Below, piece after piece: positions 1 through 8,651 of a stretch of 64,000 nucleotides of DNA. Position numbers and translations under genes: made by a program. The DNA is from Microbacterium sp. 10M-3C3 (GTDB lineage Bacteria; Actinomycetota; Actinomycetes; Actinomycetales; Microbacteriaceae). The stretch spans positions 2,604,001 to 2,668,000 of the forward strand of contig NZ_CP034245.1 in NCBI RefSeq assembly GCF_003931875.1. The letters run 5' to 3'. Position 1 is the first letter of the stretch. The number at the start of each line of letters is the position of its first letter. The notes beneath the pieces were generated by a model. The model saw only the letters and a program-made list of their open reading frames with translations, had not been told where the DNA came from and searched no databases.

Positions 1-151
1 GGTTCTCGAGAAGGAGAAGGAGCGGGAGGACTGGATCAGGGGGACGACCGGCCGACCGCTCGTGCGCTGGCGCTCCGCGCACATCTCCACCCCTCAGGCG
101 CTCGCGGCACGGCTGGCCGCCTTCGGGGTCGCGCCGCCTTCCTCCCGCTGA
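1..151 (+). CDS. C-terminal end of an unidentified protein (possibly DUF559/endonuclease-like)
   Basis: Reading from base 2, an open frame enters from the left edge and stops at TGA 149-151, giving the last 49 residues of a protein. The visible part begins EKEREDWIRGTTGRPLVRW and ends in an Ala-rich helix. A charged lead-in, a basic 'GRPLVRW' strand and a closing helix resemble the end of DUF559/Vsr-like endonuclease-fold proteins, such as the gene at 27580-28428. That match is by eye over a short stretch. It is the only reading that fits the sense-strand codon bias here. No function can be assigned from the fragment. Confidence 0.5.
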   Translation, partial: VLEKEKEREDWIRGTTGRPLVRWRSAHISTPQALAARLAAFGVAPPSSR

Positions 152-260
152 GCGGGGTTCGGGGCGCACGCGCGCCGGTCGGGGCGCGCCCGGTCCGCCC
201 CGACGCTGCATCCGCGCCCCAAAACGGCATCGGCGAACGAGAGCGCCGCCGGGGCGGCCG

Positions 261-276
261 TAGGCTCGGGCGCATG
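261..276 (+). promoter_or_regulatory. -10 hexamer TAGGCT, leaderless start of GNAT gene
   Basis: TAGGCT (261-266) lies 7 bases before the ATG at 274, and no Shine-Dalgarno sequence is present. This spacing places transcription initiation at or next to the start codon. Confidence 0.5.
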
Positions 277-867
277 CTGCTGACCGACGCCGTCCTCCTC
301 GCGAACGCGCACGTGCGGCTGGAGCCGCTCGCCGAACGCCACACGCCCGGCATCGCCGCCGCCGCGCGCGGGCTCGAGCACGCGTGGTTCACGTCGGTGC
401 CCGATCCGGATGCGGCGGCCGCCGACGTCGCGCAGCGCCTCGCGTGGCGCGACGAGGGTCACATGAACCCGTGGGCGATCGTGCGCGACGGCGATGTCGT
501 CGGCGGGGAGGTCGTCGGCGAGACGACCTTCTGCAACGTCGACCAGGCGAACCGCCACGTCGAGATCGGCCACACGTGGCTCACGCCGGCCGCGCAGCGG
601 ACGGCGGTGAACACCGCGGCCAAGCTCCTCCTCCTCGCCCACGCGTTCGAGCAGTGCGACGCGATCGCGGTGGAGTTCCGCACGCACTGGCACAACCGCG
701 CGTCGCGTGCGGCGATCGAGCGCCTGGGCGCGAAGCGCGACGGCGTGCTGCGCAACCACCGCATCGGGCCGGACGGGATCCTCCGCGACACGGTCGTGTA
801 CTCGATCCTGCCCGGCGAGTGGCCGGCGGTGCGCCGCGGACTCGAGGCGCGGCTCGCGCGCGGCTGA
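274..867 (+). CDS. GNAT family N-acetyltransferase (RimJ/RimL type)
   Basis: The product is 197 residues. Its length and layout are those of the RimJ/RimL-like GNAT subfamily: an N-terminal strand 'ANAHVRLEPL', a central 'EIGHTWLTPAAQRT' acetyl-CoA-binding region, and 'HNRASRAAIERLGAKRDG', the typical C-terminal N-x-x-S-x-x-A-I-E-x-L-G signature. Such enzymes transfer an acetyl group from acetyl-CoA to an amine on a protein or small molecule, and the substrate cannot be predicted here. The ATG at 274 has a TANNNT box 7 bases upstream and is preceded by non-coding DNA. The gene stands alone and converges on mtlR with a 17-base gap. Confidence 0.85.
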   Translation: MLLTDAVLLANAHVRLEPLAERHTPGIAAAARGLEHAWFTSVPDPDAAAADVAQRLAWRDEGHMNPWAIVRDGDVVGGEVVGETTFCNVDQANRHVEIGHTWLTPAAQRTAVNTAAKLLLLAHAFEQCDAIAVEFRTHWHNRASRAAIERLGAKRDGVLRNHRIGPDGILRDTVVYSILPGEWPAVRRGLEARLARG

Positions 868-884
868 CGCGGGACGGCGCGACG

Positions 885-2813
885 TCAGCCGTCGATGACG
901 GCGGCGAGCTCGTCGAGGAAGCCGGCGAAGTCCGTGCCACGGCGGACGATCCGCTGCACGCTGTCGCGCTCGCTGAAGACCTCGACGAACTGCTCGAACA
1001 CGGTCTGGAACGCCTCGCGGTCGGCCTCGGAGAAGGCGACGAGCGCGACGACCTGCACGCGCCCCTCGCCCCACGGGATCGACGGATCCGCGATGCCGAT
1101 CGCGATGCGCGTGCGGGTCGCGGTCATCCCCATCGCGTGCGGCACGGCGAGGGCGTCGGTGAACGCCGTCGACGACAGCCGCTCGCGCTCGATCGTGCGC
1201 TCGATGTAGTCGTCGTCGATCACGCCCTGCGCCACGAGCATCCGCCCGAGGCGGCGGATGACGCCCTCCTCGCCGTCGTCGGCGCCGAGGCCCCGCACGA
1301 ACGCGGAGGCGTCGAGGTAGCGGCCGAGCTCGGTGCGCAGCCGCGCGAGGCGCCGCGCGCGGCGGATGCGGGCCGCCGCCGACTGCACGCGGTCGACGTC
1401 GGCGTCGGTGAGGAACGGCTGGATGCGGACGATCCGGTCGCCCGGCAGCGGAGCGTCGATCGTGGTCAGCACGAGGTCGGAGTCGATCGCGTCCCACTCG
1501 GGGTCGACGCGCGTCTCGACGCCGACGACCTCGATCGCCTGCCCGAGCGAGCGGGCGACGCTCGAGCGCAGCAGCTCGTGCAGCTCGTAGTATCCCGGGC
1601 ACACGATCGTCGCGGTGAGCAGCTGATCGGCGCGACGGCTGCGCTCGAGGCGACCGCCGACGTGCATCGCGATGTAGGCGATCTCGTCGTCGAGGATGGG
1701 GATGCCGAGGCTCTGCTGCAGGCCGCTCGCGATGTAGACCGCGACGTCGAAGATCATCGGATACGTCGATTTGAGCGAGCGCGTGAGGGGGTTCCGCGAC
1801 CACGCCTGCTCGCGTGCGCGGTGCCGCAGGTTCTGCACGTGCAGGGCGAGGCGCAGCACGAAGTCCTCGTGTGCGATGTCGACGAGGAACTCGGATGCGG
1901 CGCGCTCGACGACCGCCCGCACCGCCGCCTCGACCTCGGGGTCGAGGCGCGCACGGGCGTCGTCGGCCGCCGGCGACCCCGGCGCGACCACGCGCGTGAG
2001 CACGAGGGTCGCCAGGTGCTGGAGGTCGCCCGCGCCCAGCCGCACGCCGAAGTGGGTGTCGGCGAGCTGCTCGACGAGCGCGGCGACATCGCGGTGCGCG
2101 TCGGAGGACTCGCCGGCTGCGCCGCCCTCGAGCGCGCGACGGCTCGCGGTGCGGTCGGCGGCGATCGCGATGTGCATCACGACGTCGCCGATGCCGTACT
2201 CGTTGACGAAGTACCCGCGCGCACCGAGCTCGCGGGCGAGGTCGGCCTTGAACGGCCCGAGCGCGCGCGCCCCCACCGAGTCGGCACCGAGGGTGCGCCG
2301 CAGGCCCTCGAGGTCGAACGATCCGGCGTCCATCTCGTCGTGGGCGAGGCGGCTGAGCAGCCGCCGCTGGGCCATCTCGGTGCCGCGCAGCCGCGCGGTC
2401 GCCGCAGAGCGCTCGAGCGTGAGCTCGGTGCCGCCGAGGAGGCTCCGCACGCGCGCGAGGTCGGCTTCCAGGGTCGCGGGGCTCACGTGCAGCTCCTCGG
2501 CCGTCGTGAACACGTCGATGCCGTCCGCGCGGTCCAGGAGCGCCCGCACGAGCGTGTGCAGGCGATCGCGCGGCGTGCCGCTCTCCGCGGGGCCCGCCGC
2601 TCGCAGCGCGGCCGCCGCATCCGCCCCGGCGCGATAGCCGAGCGGTCCCGACTCGACGACGGCGCCGGAGGGCACACGCGCATTCAGCGCCGTGACGTAG
2701 GAGCGGATGCTGCGGGGCGTGACGCCGAGCAGGTCGGCGAGGGAGGCCGCTGTGGCCCACTCGCCGTCGCGCAGCAGCAGCGTGAGCAGCCGATCCTGAC
2801 GCGCGCGGGTCAC
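885..2813 (-). CDS. mtlR: PRD-domain transcriptional regulator with EIIB- and EIIA-like domains (MtlR type)
   Basis: The product is 642 residues from a GTG at 2813. Visible domains in order: an N-terminal helix-turn-helix (about 1-50, 'ASLADLLGVTPRSIRSYV'), a second HTH-like segment (about 100-150), two PTS regulation domains with candidate phospho-histidines ('GIGDVVMHIAIAADR'; 'ILDDEIAYIAMHVGGRLE'), an EIIB-like domain with a Cys in 'TIVCPGYYELHELL', and a C-terminal EIIA-like domain with 'ALAVPHAMG'. This is the architecture of B. subtilis MtlR, an activator of mannitol genes whose activity is set by phosphorylation from the PTS. It is divergent from the mannitol PTS operon, which supports that role. 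The GTG was chosen because the HTH begins there; longer open frames upstream show no domain. Either EII-like domain could be the contact point for the orphan EIIB next door. Confidence 0.88.
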   Translation of the reverse strand: MTRARQDRLLTLLLRDGEWATAASLADLLGVTPRSIRSYVTALNARVPSGAVVESGPLGYRAGADAAAALRAAGPAESGTPRDRLHTLVRALLDRADGIDVFTTAEELHVSPATLEADLARVRSLLGGTELTLERSAATARLRGTEMAQRRLLSRLAHDEMDAGSFDLEGLRRTLGADSVGARALGPFKADLARELGARGYFVNEYGIGDVVMHIAIAADRTASRRALEGGAAGESSDAHRDVAALVEQLADTHFGVRLGAGDLQHLATLVLTRVVAPGSPAADDARARLDPEVEAAVRAVVERAASEFLVDIAHEDFVLRLALHVQNLRHRAREQAWSRNPLTRSLKSTYPMIFDVAVYIASGLQQSLGIPILDDEIAYIAMHVGGRLERSRRADQLLTATIVCPGYYELHELLRSSVARSLGQAIEVVGVETRVDPEWDAIDSDLVLTTIDAPLPGDRIVRIQPFLTDADVDRVQSAAARIRRARRLARLRTELGRYLDASAFVRGLGADDGEEGVIRRLGRMLVAQGVIDDDYIERTIERERLSSTAFTDALAVPHAMGMTATRTRIAIGIADPSIPWGEGRVQVVALVAFSEADREAFQTVFEQFVEVFSERDSVQRIVRRGTDFAGFLDELAAVIDG

Positions 2814-2951
2814 GGGCGCACCGGTCCGGATGCGGCGCAGGGGCGCCAGGGCGTGGTCACGAGAATCCTCCGCGGCCGATCGTCGGGCCGCCTCCCCATT
2901 CCACCATGCGCGGGCGGGCGCGGGCTTCCGGGGGGTGGGAAACGAACGTGG

Positions 2952-2980
2952 TTGTCGGCTCCCAGCGTTCTCACAAGAAT
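2952..2980 (+). promoter_or_regulatory. Candidate promoter of the mannitol PTS operon
   Basis: TTGTCG (2952-2957) and AAGAAT (2975-2980) are separated by 17 bases, close to a sigma-70 class promoter. The pair sits 22 bases ahead of the first ATG of the operon, in the 188-base region shared with divergent mtlR, where a MtlR operator would be expected. No clear operator palindrome was identified by eye. Confidence 0.5.
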
Positions 2981-3001
2981 GGCGAGGAAGGAGGCGGGTC
3001 G

Positions 3002-3325
3002 ATGAGGATCCTCGTGGTCTGCGGCGCGGGTGCGTCGAGCACTTTCGTCGCACAGCGCGTACGTCGCGCGGCTCACGAACGCGGTCTCCCGTACGCCGCG
3101 GTCGCCGGAACGCTGTCGTCCCTCGAGGTCGACCTGGATTCGGCCGACCTGCTGCTGATCGGCCCCCACCTGGCCGGGCAGCGCGAGCGGATCGCACGGA
3201 TCGCCGCGTCGCACGGGGTCGCGGTGACCGTCCTGCCCGAGGACGTCTTCAGCGACCTGAGCGGCGAGCGCACGCTCGCCCTCGTCACCTCCGCCCGCCA
3301 GCCCACGCCCGAGTTCGACGCGTAG
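3002..3325 (+). CDS. PTS EIIB component, lactose/cellobiose class (orphan)
   Basis: The product is 107 residues starting MRILVVCGAGASSTFVAQRV. Cys8 in the 'CGAGASSTF' P-loop is the expected phosphorylation site of the lactose/cellobiose EIIB fold. The rest alternates strands and helices ('ADLLLIGPHLAGQRERIARI', 'GVAVTVLP'). The ATG at 3002 has a strong AGGAGG upstream, which argues against the longer in-frame start at 2906. It opens the operon, 17 bases before HPr. No EIIA or EIIC of the same class is in the window. It may therefore transfer phosphate to a partner encoded elsewhere or act on the PRD regulator; both are inference. Confidence 0.8.
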   Translation: MRILVVCGAGASSTFVAQRVRRAAHERGLPYAAVAGTLSSLEVDLDSADLLLIGPHLAGQRERIARIAASHGVAVTVLPEDVFSDLSGERTLALVTSARQPTPEFDA

Positions 3326-3342
3326 CCCGAGAAAGCAGGATC

Positions 3343-3618
3343 ATGCCCCCGCTCACCCGCACCGTGAGGATCGGCTCCTCCCACGGCCTCCACGCTCGGC
3401 CCGCGAAGCTGTTCGCGCAGGCGGCGAAGGAGTCCGGACTGCCCGTGACGATCGCCAAGGACGCCGGCGCGCCGGTGAACGCCGCGAGCATCCTCGCGGT
3501 GATCTCCCTCGCGATCGAGCAGGGCGACTACGTGACGCTCACCGCCGACGGCGACGGCGCCGAGGCGACGCTCGACACGCTCGCCGAGCTGCTGACGACC
3601 GACCACGACGCCGAGTGA
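3343..3618 (+). CDS. ptsH: Phosphocarrier protein HPr
   Basis: The product is 91 residues, the usual HPr size. His17 in 'SSHGLHARPAKLF' is the phosphoryl acceptor from EI. 'PVNAASILAVISLAI' carries a serine (Ser49) at the position of the regulatory serine of HPr-kinase-controlled proteins, but whether this lineage uses it is not shown by the sequence. HPr relays phosphate from EI to the EIIA encoded at 7020. The ATG at 3343 follows a GAAAGCAGGA stretch. It lies between the orphan EIIB and EI and is co-transcribed with both. Confidence 0.95.
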   Translation: MPPLTRTVRIGSSHGLHARPAKLFAQAAKESGLPVTIAKDAGAPVNAASILAVISLAIEQGDYVTLTADGDGAEATLDTLAELLTTDHDAE

Positions 3619-3632
3619 AGGAGAACGGGCAC

Positions 3633-5327
3633 ATGACGGAACTGCGCGGAGTCGGCATCGGTCTGGGCGTGGCCCAGGGCCCGGTGGCCCGCATGGCGGA
3701 GCCGCTGCCCGCCCCGAGCGACGCCCCCAGCACGGCGACACCGGAGGAGGAGACCGCGCGCGTGCGCGAGGCGGTGGCCGCGGTCGCGCGCGAGCTCGAG
3801 GAGCGCGGCGCGCAGGCCGGCGGGGCCGCGCGCGACGTGCTGGAGGCGCAGGCGATGATGGCCGAGGACCCGACCCTCGAGGCCGAGGTCGACACGCGCC
3901 TGAAGGCCGGCAAGACCGGCGAGTGGGCCGTCTTCGACGCGTTCGCGTCGTTCCGCGATCAGCTCACGGCGCTCGGCGGCTACCTCGGCGAGCGCGCCGC
4001 CGACCTCGACGACGTCGCCCAGCGCGTGATCGCGCGACTGCGCGGGGTGCCCGCGCCGGGCGTCCCCGACCCCGGCCACCCGTTCGTGCTCGTGGCGAAG
4101 GATCTCGCGCCGGCCGACACCGCCCTGCTCGATCTCGATAAGGTGCTCGCGCTCGTCACGACCGAGGGCGGCCCCACGTCCCACACCGCGATCCTCGCGC
4201 GCGAGAAGTCGATCGTGGCGGTCGTCGGCGCCGCCGGCGCGAAGGGCCTGCGCGACGGCGACGCCGTCATCGTCGACGCGGCGGCGGGCGTCGTCACGAT
4301 CGACCCGAGCGCCGACGAGCTCGAGCGCGCCGCGCGGCGCGCCGCCGACCGCGAGGCCGCCGCATCCGCTCCCCTCACCCCGGGTGCGCTGGCCGACGGC
4401 ACGCCGGTGCCGCTTCTGGCGAACCTGGGCAAGCCCGAGGGCGCCGAAGAGGCCGTCGCGCTCGGCGCGGAGGGCGTCGGCCTGTTCCGCACCGAGTTCC
4501 TCTTCCTCAGCTCCCACTCCGCGCCGACGGTCGCCGAGCAGCGCGAGGCCTATACGAAGCTGCTCGCCGCCTTCCCCGGCAAGAAGGTCGTCGTGCGCGT
4601 GCTCGACGCCGGCGCCGACAAGCCGCTGCCGTTCCTCAACGACGCGCACGAGGAGAACCCGGCGCTGGGCCTGCGGGGCTTGCGCGCCCTGCGCGCGAGC
4701 GAGGACATCCTCCGCGAGCAGCTGACCGCGCTGGCGGAGGCGGATGCGGCGACGCGGGCGACGCCCGAGGGCCCCGCCGACCTGTGGGTCATGGCGCCGA
4801 TGGTCTCCACCGTGGAGGAGACGGAGTACTTCGTCGCCCTCGCCAAGGAGTACGGCATCCGCACCGCGGGCGTCATGGTCGAGGTGCCCTCGTCCGCCCT
4901 GCTGGCCGACCGGATCCTCGCCCACGCCGACTTCGCCTCGATCGGCACGAACGACCTCACCCAGTACACGCTCGCGGCCGACCGCCTGCTCGGCTCCGTC
5001 GCGTCGTTCCAGGACCCGTGGCATCCGGCCGTGCTGCGCCTCGTGCGCGAGGTCGGCGCCGCCGGCGGCGCGCTGGGCAAGCCGGTCGGCATCTGCGGCG
5101 AGGCCGCCGCCGACCCGCTGCTCGCGGTCGTGCTCGTCGGCCTCGGCGCGACGAGCCTGTCGATGGCCCCCACGGCGCTCGCCGACGTGCGCGCCACCCT
5201 CCTCTCCCACACTCTCGACGATGCCCGACGCATCGCCGAGGCCGCCCTGGCCGCCGATGACGCGGCCTCCGCCCGCGAGGCGGCGACAGCCGCCGCGCTT
5301 GCCTCACAGAAAGTGACACAGCCATGA
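3633..5327 (+). CDS. ptsI: Phosphoenolpyruvate-protein phosphotransferase (PTS enzyme I)
   Basis: The product is 564 residues, the usual EI length. The EI N-terminal domain precedes the swivelling phosphohistidine domain, where His184 sits in 'GGPTSHTAILAREKS'. The C-terminal PEP-binding barrel includes 'EGVGLFRTEFLF', 'APMVSTVEET', 'GIGTNDLTQYT'-type segments and Cys488 in 'GICGEAAADP'. It autophosphorylates from PEP and charges HPr. The ATG at 3633 has AAGGAG 11 bases upstream; an in-frame GTG at 3615 overlaps the HPr stop and is less likely. Its stop overlaps the mtlA start by 4 bases, so EI production is coupled to the transporter. Confidence 0.95.
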   Translation: MTELRGVGIGLGVAQGPVARMAEPLPAPSDAPSTATPEEETARVREAVAAVARELEERGAQAGGAARDVLEAQAMMAEDPTLEAEVDTRLKAGKTGEWAVFDAFASFRDQLTALGGYLGERAADLDDVAQRVIARLRGVPAPGVPDPGHPFVLVAKDLAPADTALLDLDKVLALVTTEGGPTSHTAILAREKSIVAVVGAAGAKGLRDGDAVIVDAAAGVVTIDPSADELERAARRAADREAAASAPLTPGALADGTPVPLLANLGKPEGAEEAVALGAEGVGLFRTEFLFLSSHSAPTVAEQREAYTKLLAAFPGKKVVVRVLDAGADKPLPFLNDAHEENPALGLRGLRALRASEDILREQLTALAEADAATRATPEGPADLWVMAPMVSTVEETEYFVALAKEYGIRTAGVMVEVPSSALLADRILAHADFASIGTNDLTQYTLAADRLLGSVASFQDPWHPAVLRLVREVGAAGGALGKPVGICGEAAADPLLAVVLVGLGATSLSMAPTALADVRATLLSHTLDDARRIAEAALAADDAASAREAATAAALASQKVTQP

Positions 5328-6910
5328 CAACGATGTCCTCCGCCCCGGCGGGTACGCAGAGAGGGGCCCGCGTCGCCGTCCAGCGATTCGGCACGTTCCT
5401 CTCGGGCATGGTGATGCCCAACATCGCGGCCTTCATCGCCTGGGGTCTCATCACCGCCCTGTTCATCCCCACCGGATGGCTCGGCTCGGAGTCGCCCGTC
5501 GCCGCTTGGCGCTGGGCCGACTCTTACATCCTCGGCGGCGGCACGAGCCCCGATGGCACGGTGTATCCGGGCCTCGTCGGCCCGATCATCACGTACCTCC
5601 TGCCGATCCTCATCGCGTTCACGGGCGGCCGCATGGTCTTCGGCCACCGCGGCGGCGTCGTGGGAGCCGTGGCGGCGATGGGCGTCATCGTCGGCGCGAA
5701 CGGCACGATCATGTTCCTCGGCGCGATGATCGCGGGCCCGCTCACGGCGCTGGCCCTGAAGTCGATCGAGCGGCTGTGGGCCGGCAAGATCAAGCCGGGC
5801 TTCGAGATGCTGGTCGACAACTTCTCGGCCGGTTTCGTGGCCTTCTTCGCAGCGCTCGCGGCCTTCTTCTTCCTCGCACCGATCATGAAGTTCGTGACCG
5901 ATGTGCTCGGCGGGGCGGTCGGCTGGCTCGTCGACAACGGCCTGCTCCCGCTGGCGAGCATCATCGTCGAACCCGCGAAAGTGCTGTTCCTGAACAACGC
6001 GATCAACCACGGCGTGTTCACGCCGCTCGGAACTCAGCAGGTCGTGGAGCAGGGCCGCAGCCTCCTCTTCCTCGTCGAGGCCAACCCCGGCCCCGGCGCC
6101 GGCCTGCTGCTCGCGATCACGGTGTTCGGCGTGGGTGCTGCTCGTGCGACCGCGCCCGGCGCGTTCGTCATCCAGTTCCTCGGCGGCATCCACGAGGTGT
6201 ACTTCCCGTATGTCCTGGCCAAGCCGATCCTGATCCTCGGCCTCATCGCCGGCGGCGCGACGGGCGTGCTGACCAACGTGATCTTCCAGTCGGGCCTCGT
6301 CGCGCCCGCCTCTCCGGGCTCGATCTTCGCGGTGCTCATCCAGACCGCGCCGGGAAGCTACATCGGCGTGATCCTGTCGGTCGTCCTCGCCGCGGCGGTG
6401 ACGTTCCTCGTCACGATGCTGCTGCTGCTGGCCTCGCGCAAGCGCGACCTGCGCGCCGAGGAGGAGAACGGCGACCCGCTGGCCGCCGCGATCGCGCAGA
6501 CCGAGCTCAACAAGGGCAAGAGCTCGTCGGCGCTGGCCGGCATGGCCGCCGCCGCCGGGGGCGCGACCGCGGCCTCCGCCGGTGCGCCCGCCGCTGCGGT
6601 GTCGACCGCCCAGAAGGAGATCCGCAACATCGTGTTCGCGTGCGACGCGGGCATGGGATCGTCGGCGATGGGCGCGAGCGTGCTGCGCAACAAGATCAAG
6701 AAGGCGGGCATCGAGGACGTCACGGTCGTCAACAAGGCGATCGCGAACCTCGACGACTCGGCCGATCTGGTCATCACGCAGAACCAGCTCACCGATCGTG
6801 CCCGCCGGCAGTCCCCCGACGCAGTGCACGTGTCGGTGGACAACTTCATGAACTCGCCGAAGTACGACGAGGTCGTGGAGATGGTCCGCGACCAGCACAC
6901 GCAGAACTGA
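5324..6910 (+). CDS. mtlA: PTS mannitol-specific EIICB permease
   Basis: The product is 528 residues. A membrane EIIC domain (about 1-370) opens with 'RFGTFLSGMVMPNIAAFIAWG' and contains 'NNAINHGVFTPLG' and 'GGIHEVYFPYV', both strongly conserved in mannitol EIIC. After an Ala-rich linker (about 405-430) comes EIIB, with phosphorylated Cys440 in 'IVFACDAGMGSSAMGASV'. It lacks the EIIA domain found in E. coli MtlA; that function is the separate mtlF gene. It imports mannitol and releases mannitol-1-phosphate in the cytoplasm. The start overlaps the ptsI stop. A strong stem-loop follows the stop. Confidence 0.95.
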   Translation: MTTMSSAPAGTQRGARVAVQRFGTFLSGMVMPNIAAFIAWGLITALFIPTGWLGSESPVAAWRWADSYILGGGTSPDGTVYPGLVGPIITYLLPILIAFTGGRMVFGHRGGVVGAVAAMGVIVGANGTIMFLGAMIAGPLTALALKSIERLWAGKIKPGFEMLVDNFSAGFVAFFAALAAFFFLAPIMKFVTDVLGGAVGWLVDNGLLPLASIIVEPAKVLFLNNAINHGVFTPLGTQQVVEQGRSLLFLVEANPGPGAGLLLAITVFGVGAARATAPGAFVIQFLGGIHEVYFPYVLAKPILILGLIAGGATGVLTNVIFQSGLVAPASPGSIFAVLIQTAPGSYIGVILSVVLAAAVTFLVTMLLLLASRKRDLRAEEENGDPLAAAIAQTELNKGKSSSALAGMAAAAGGATAASAGAPAAAVSTAQKEIRNIVFACDAGMGSSAMGASVLRNKIKKAGIEDVTVVNKAIANLDDSADLVITQNQLTDRARRQSPDAVHVSVDNFMNSPKYDEVVEMVRDQHTQN

Positions 6911-6918
6911 CATCAACC

Positions 6919-6959
6919 GCCGCGGGGCCGGGCCGGCGTGATGCCCCCGGCCCCGCGGC
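6919..6959 (+). terminator. Strong stem-loop between mtlA and mtlF
   Basis: A perfect 14-bp inverted repeat (6919-6932 with 6946-6959, 13-base loop) is followed by CTTTCC. It lies in the only sizeable gap of the operon. It could be a partial terminator or an mRNA stability element that lowers or separates mtlF-mtlD expression from mtlA. Confidence 0.65.
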
Positions 6960-7019
6960 CTTTCCGTCCGGCGGCGCGTTTGCCAGGCTGGACATGAGCT
7001 TCACGAGAAAGGCGAGAAC

Positions 7020-7457
7020 ATGGCACGCGAGGTCCTCAGCATCGATCAGGTGCGCATCCACCCCGGCGGCGCGACGCGCGAAGAGGCGATGAAGGAGGCC
7101 GCCGACATCCTCGCGGCCGCCGGCGCCGTCACGGGCGCGTACTTCGACGCCATGCAGCAGCGCGAGGAGACCGTGTCGACCTACATGGGCAACGAGCTCG
7201 CGATCCCGCATGGCACGAACGAGACCAAGGAGACCATCCTCGAGTCGGGGCTGTCGGTCGTGCGCTACGACGGCGGCGTGGATTGGGGCGGCGAGCCCGT
7301 GACGTTCGTGATCGGCATCGCCGGCAAGGGCGACGAGCACCTCGAGATCCTGTCGCAGATCGCGATCCTGTTCTCCGATGAGGACGAGGTCGCGCGCCTC
7401 AAGGCCGCGCAGAGCCCCGAGGAGCTGTACGCGGCGCTCTCCACGGTCAACTCGTGA
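7020..7457 (+). CDS. mtlF: PTS mannitol-specific EIIA component
   Basis: The product is 145 residues, the normal size of free EIIA-Mtl. His64 in 'GNELAIPHGTNETK' is the phosphorylation site, and 'SVVRYDGGVDWGGEPV' is typical of the family. It receives phosphate from HPr and passes it to Cys440 of MtlA. The ATG at 7020 follows 'GAGAAAGGCGAGAAC', which gives a purine-rich ribosome site. Its stop overlaps the GTG of mtlD by 4 bases. Confidence 0.95.
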   Translation: MAREVLSIDQVRIHPGGATREEAMKEAADILAAAGAVTGAYFDAMQQREETVSTYMGNELAIPHGTNETKETILESGLSVVRYDGGVDWGGEPVTFVIGIAGKGDEHLEILSQIAILFSDEDEVARLKAAQSPEELYAALSTVNS

Positions 7458-8611
7458 GCACCGCCGTCCACTTCGGCGCCGGCAACATCGGCCGCGGCTT
7501 CGTCGGGCTGCTGCTGCACCAGGGCGGGTACGAGATCGTGTTCTCCGACGTGGCGGCGCCCCTCGTCGACGCGATCAACGCCGCCCGCGAATACACCGTC
7601 CACGAGGTCGGCGAGGGCGGCGTCGACACCGTCGTCACCGGCTTCCGCGCGATCAACAGCGCGACCGACCCCGACGAGCTGATCGCGGCCATCGCGACAG
7701 CCGACGTCGTGACGACCGCCGTCGGCCCGACCGTGCTGCGTTTCGTGGCGCCGCACATCGTGGCGGGCCTCGGCCTGCGCGACCCCGCCGCCGCCCCGCT
7801 GCAGGTGATGGCGTGCGAGAACGCGATCAACGCGACCGACCTCCTCCGCGACGAGATGGCCGCCGCCGCGGGCGACGGCTGGGACGCCGTCTCCGGACGC
7901 GCGGTGTTCGCCAACACCGCGGTCGACCGCATCGTTCCGGCGCAGGACGCGGGCGGCGGCATCGACGTGACCGTCGAGCCGTTCTTCGAGTGGGCGATCG
8001 AGCGCGGCCCCTTCGGCGACACCCCACCCACGATCCCCGGCGCGCACTTCGTCGACGATCTGACGCCGTACATCGAGCGCAAGCTCTTCACGGTCAACAC
8101 CGGTCACGCCACGACCGCGTACTTCGGAGCGGAAGCGGGCATCGAGCGGATCTCCGACGCCCTCGCCGACGCCGAGATCCGTCGGCGGGTCGAGGCGGCC
8201 CTCGAGGAGACGTCAGAGCTGCTGATCGTCACGCACGAGCTCGACGCCGCCACGCAGCACGAGTACCGCCGGACGATCCTCCGCCGCTTCCGCAACCCGG
8301 CGCTCCCCGACACGGTGTGGCGCGTGGGCCGGCAGCCGCTGCGCAAGCTCTCCCGTCACGAGCGGTTCGTCGGACCCGCGGCCGAGGCGATCGAGCGCGG
8401 CCTCCCGGTCGACGCCCTCGTCGCGGCGATGGGCGCGGCGCTGCGCTTCGACGACCAGGAGGACGCGCAGGCGGTCGACCTCCAGCGGATGCTGCGCGAG
8501 CAGAGCGCGGCCGAGTTCACCGCCGCCGTGACCGGCCTCGAACCGGAGCACCCGCTGTTCGCGCGGGTCGAGCGGATCGTCGCCGAGCGCCAGGCCGAGC
8601 TGGCAGCGTGA
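7454..8611 (+). CDS. mtlD: Mannitol-1-phosphate 5-dehydrogenase
   Basis: The product is 385 residues; E. coli MtlD has 382. The N-terminal Rossmann motif 'VHFGAGNIGRGFVG' binds NAD. Family landmarks include 'CENAINATD', 'VFANTAVDRIVP', 'VEPFFEW' and 'KLFTVNTGHA', the last containing the catalytic lysine region. It oxidises mannitol-1-phosphate to fructose-6-phosphate, completing the pathway begun by MtlA/MtlF. It starts at GTG 7454, inside the GTGA overlap with the mtlF stop. Confidence 0.95.
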   Translation: MSTAVHFGAGNIGRGFVGLLLHQGGYEIVFSDVAAPLVDAINAAREYTVHEVGEGGVDTVVTGFRAINSATDPDELIAAIATADVVTTAVGPTVLRFVAPHIVAGLGLRDPAAAPLQVMACENAINATDLLRDEMAAAAGDGWDAVSGRAVFANTAVDRIVPAQDAGGGIDVTVEPFFEWAIERGPFGDTPPTIPGAHFVDDLTPYIERKLFTVNTGHATTAYFGAEAGIERISDALADAEIRRRVEAALEETSELLIVTHELDAATQHEYRRTILRRFRNPALPDTVWRVGRQPLRKLSRHERFVGPAAEAIERGLPVDALVAAMGAALRFDDQEDAQAVDLQRMLREQSAAEFTAAVTGLEPEHPLFARVERIVAERQAELAA

Positions 8612-8651
8612 GCGGGCGGCGGCGCCCCCGCCGCATCCGGCGCGCCCTCGC

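Noticed and set aside
94..2760. 888-residue open frame on the minus strand overlapping mtlR
   Set aside because: Arg/Ala-rich shadow frame typical of high-GC DNA. It crosses the GNAT gene, and mtlR in another frame of the same strand has full domain structure.
384..3005. 873-residue open frame on the plus strand opposite mtlR
   Set aside because: No domain, low-complexity composition, antisense to a clear regulator gene.
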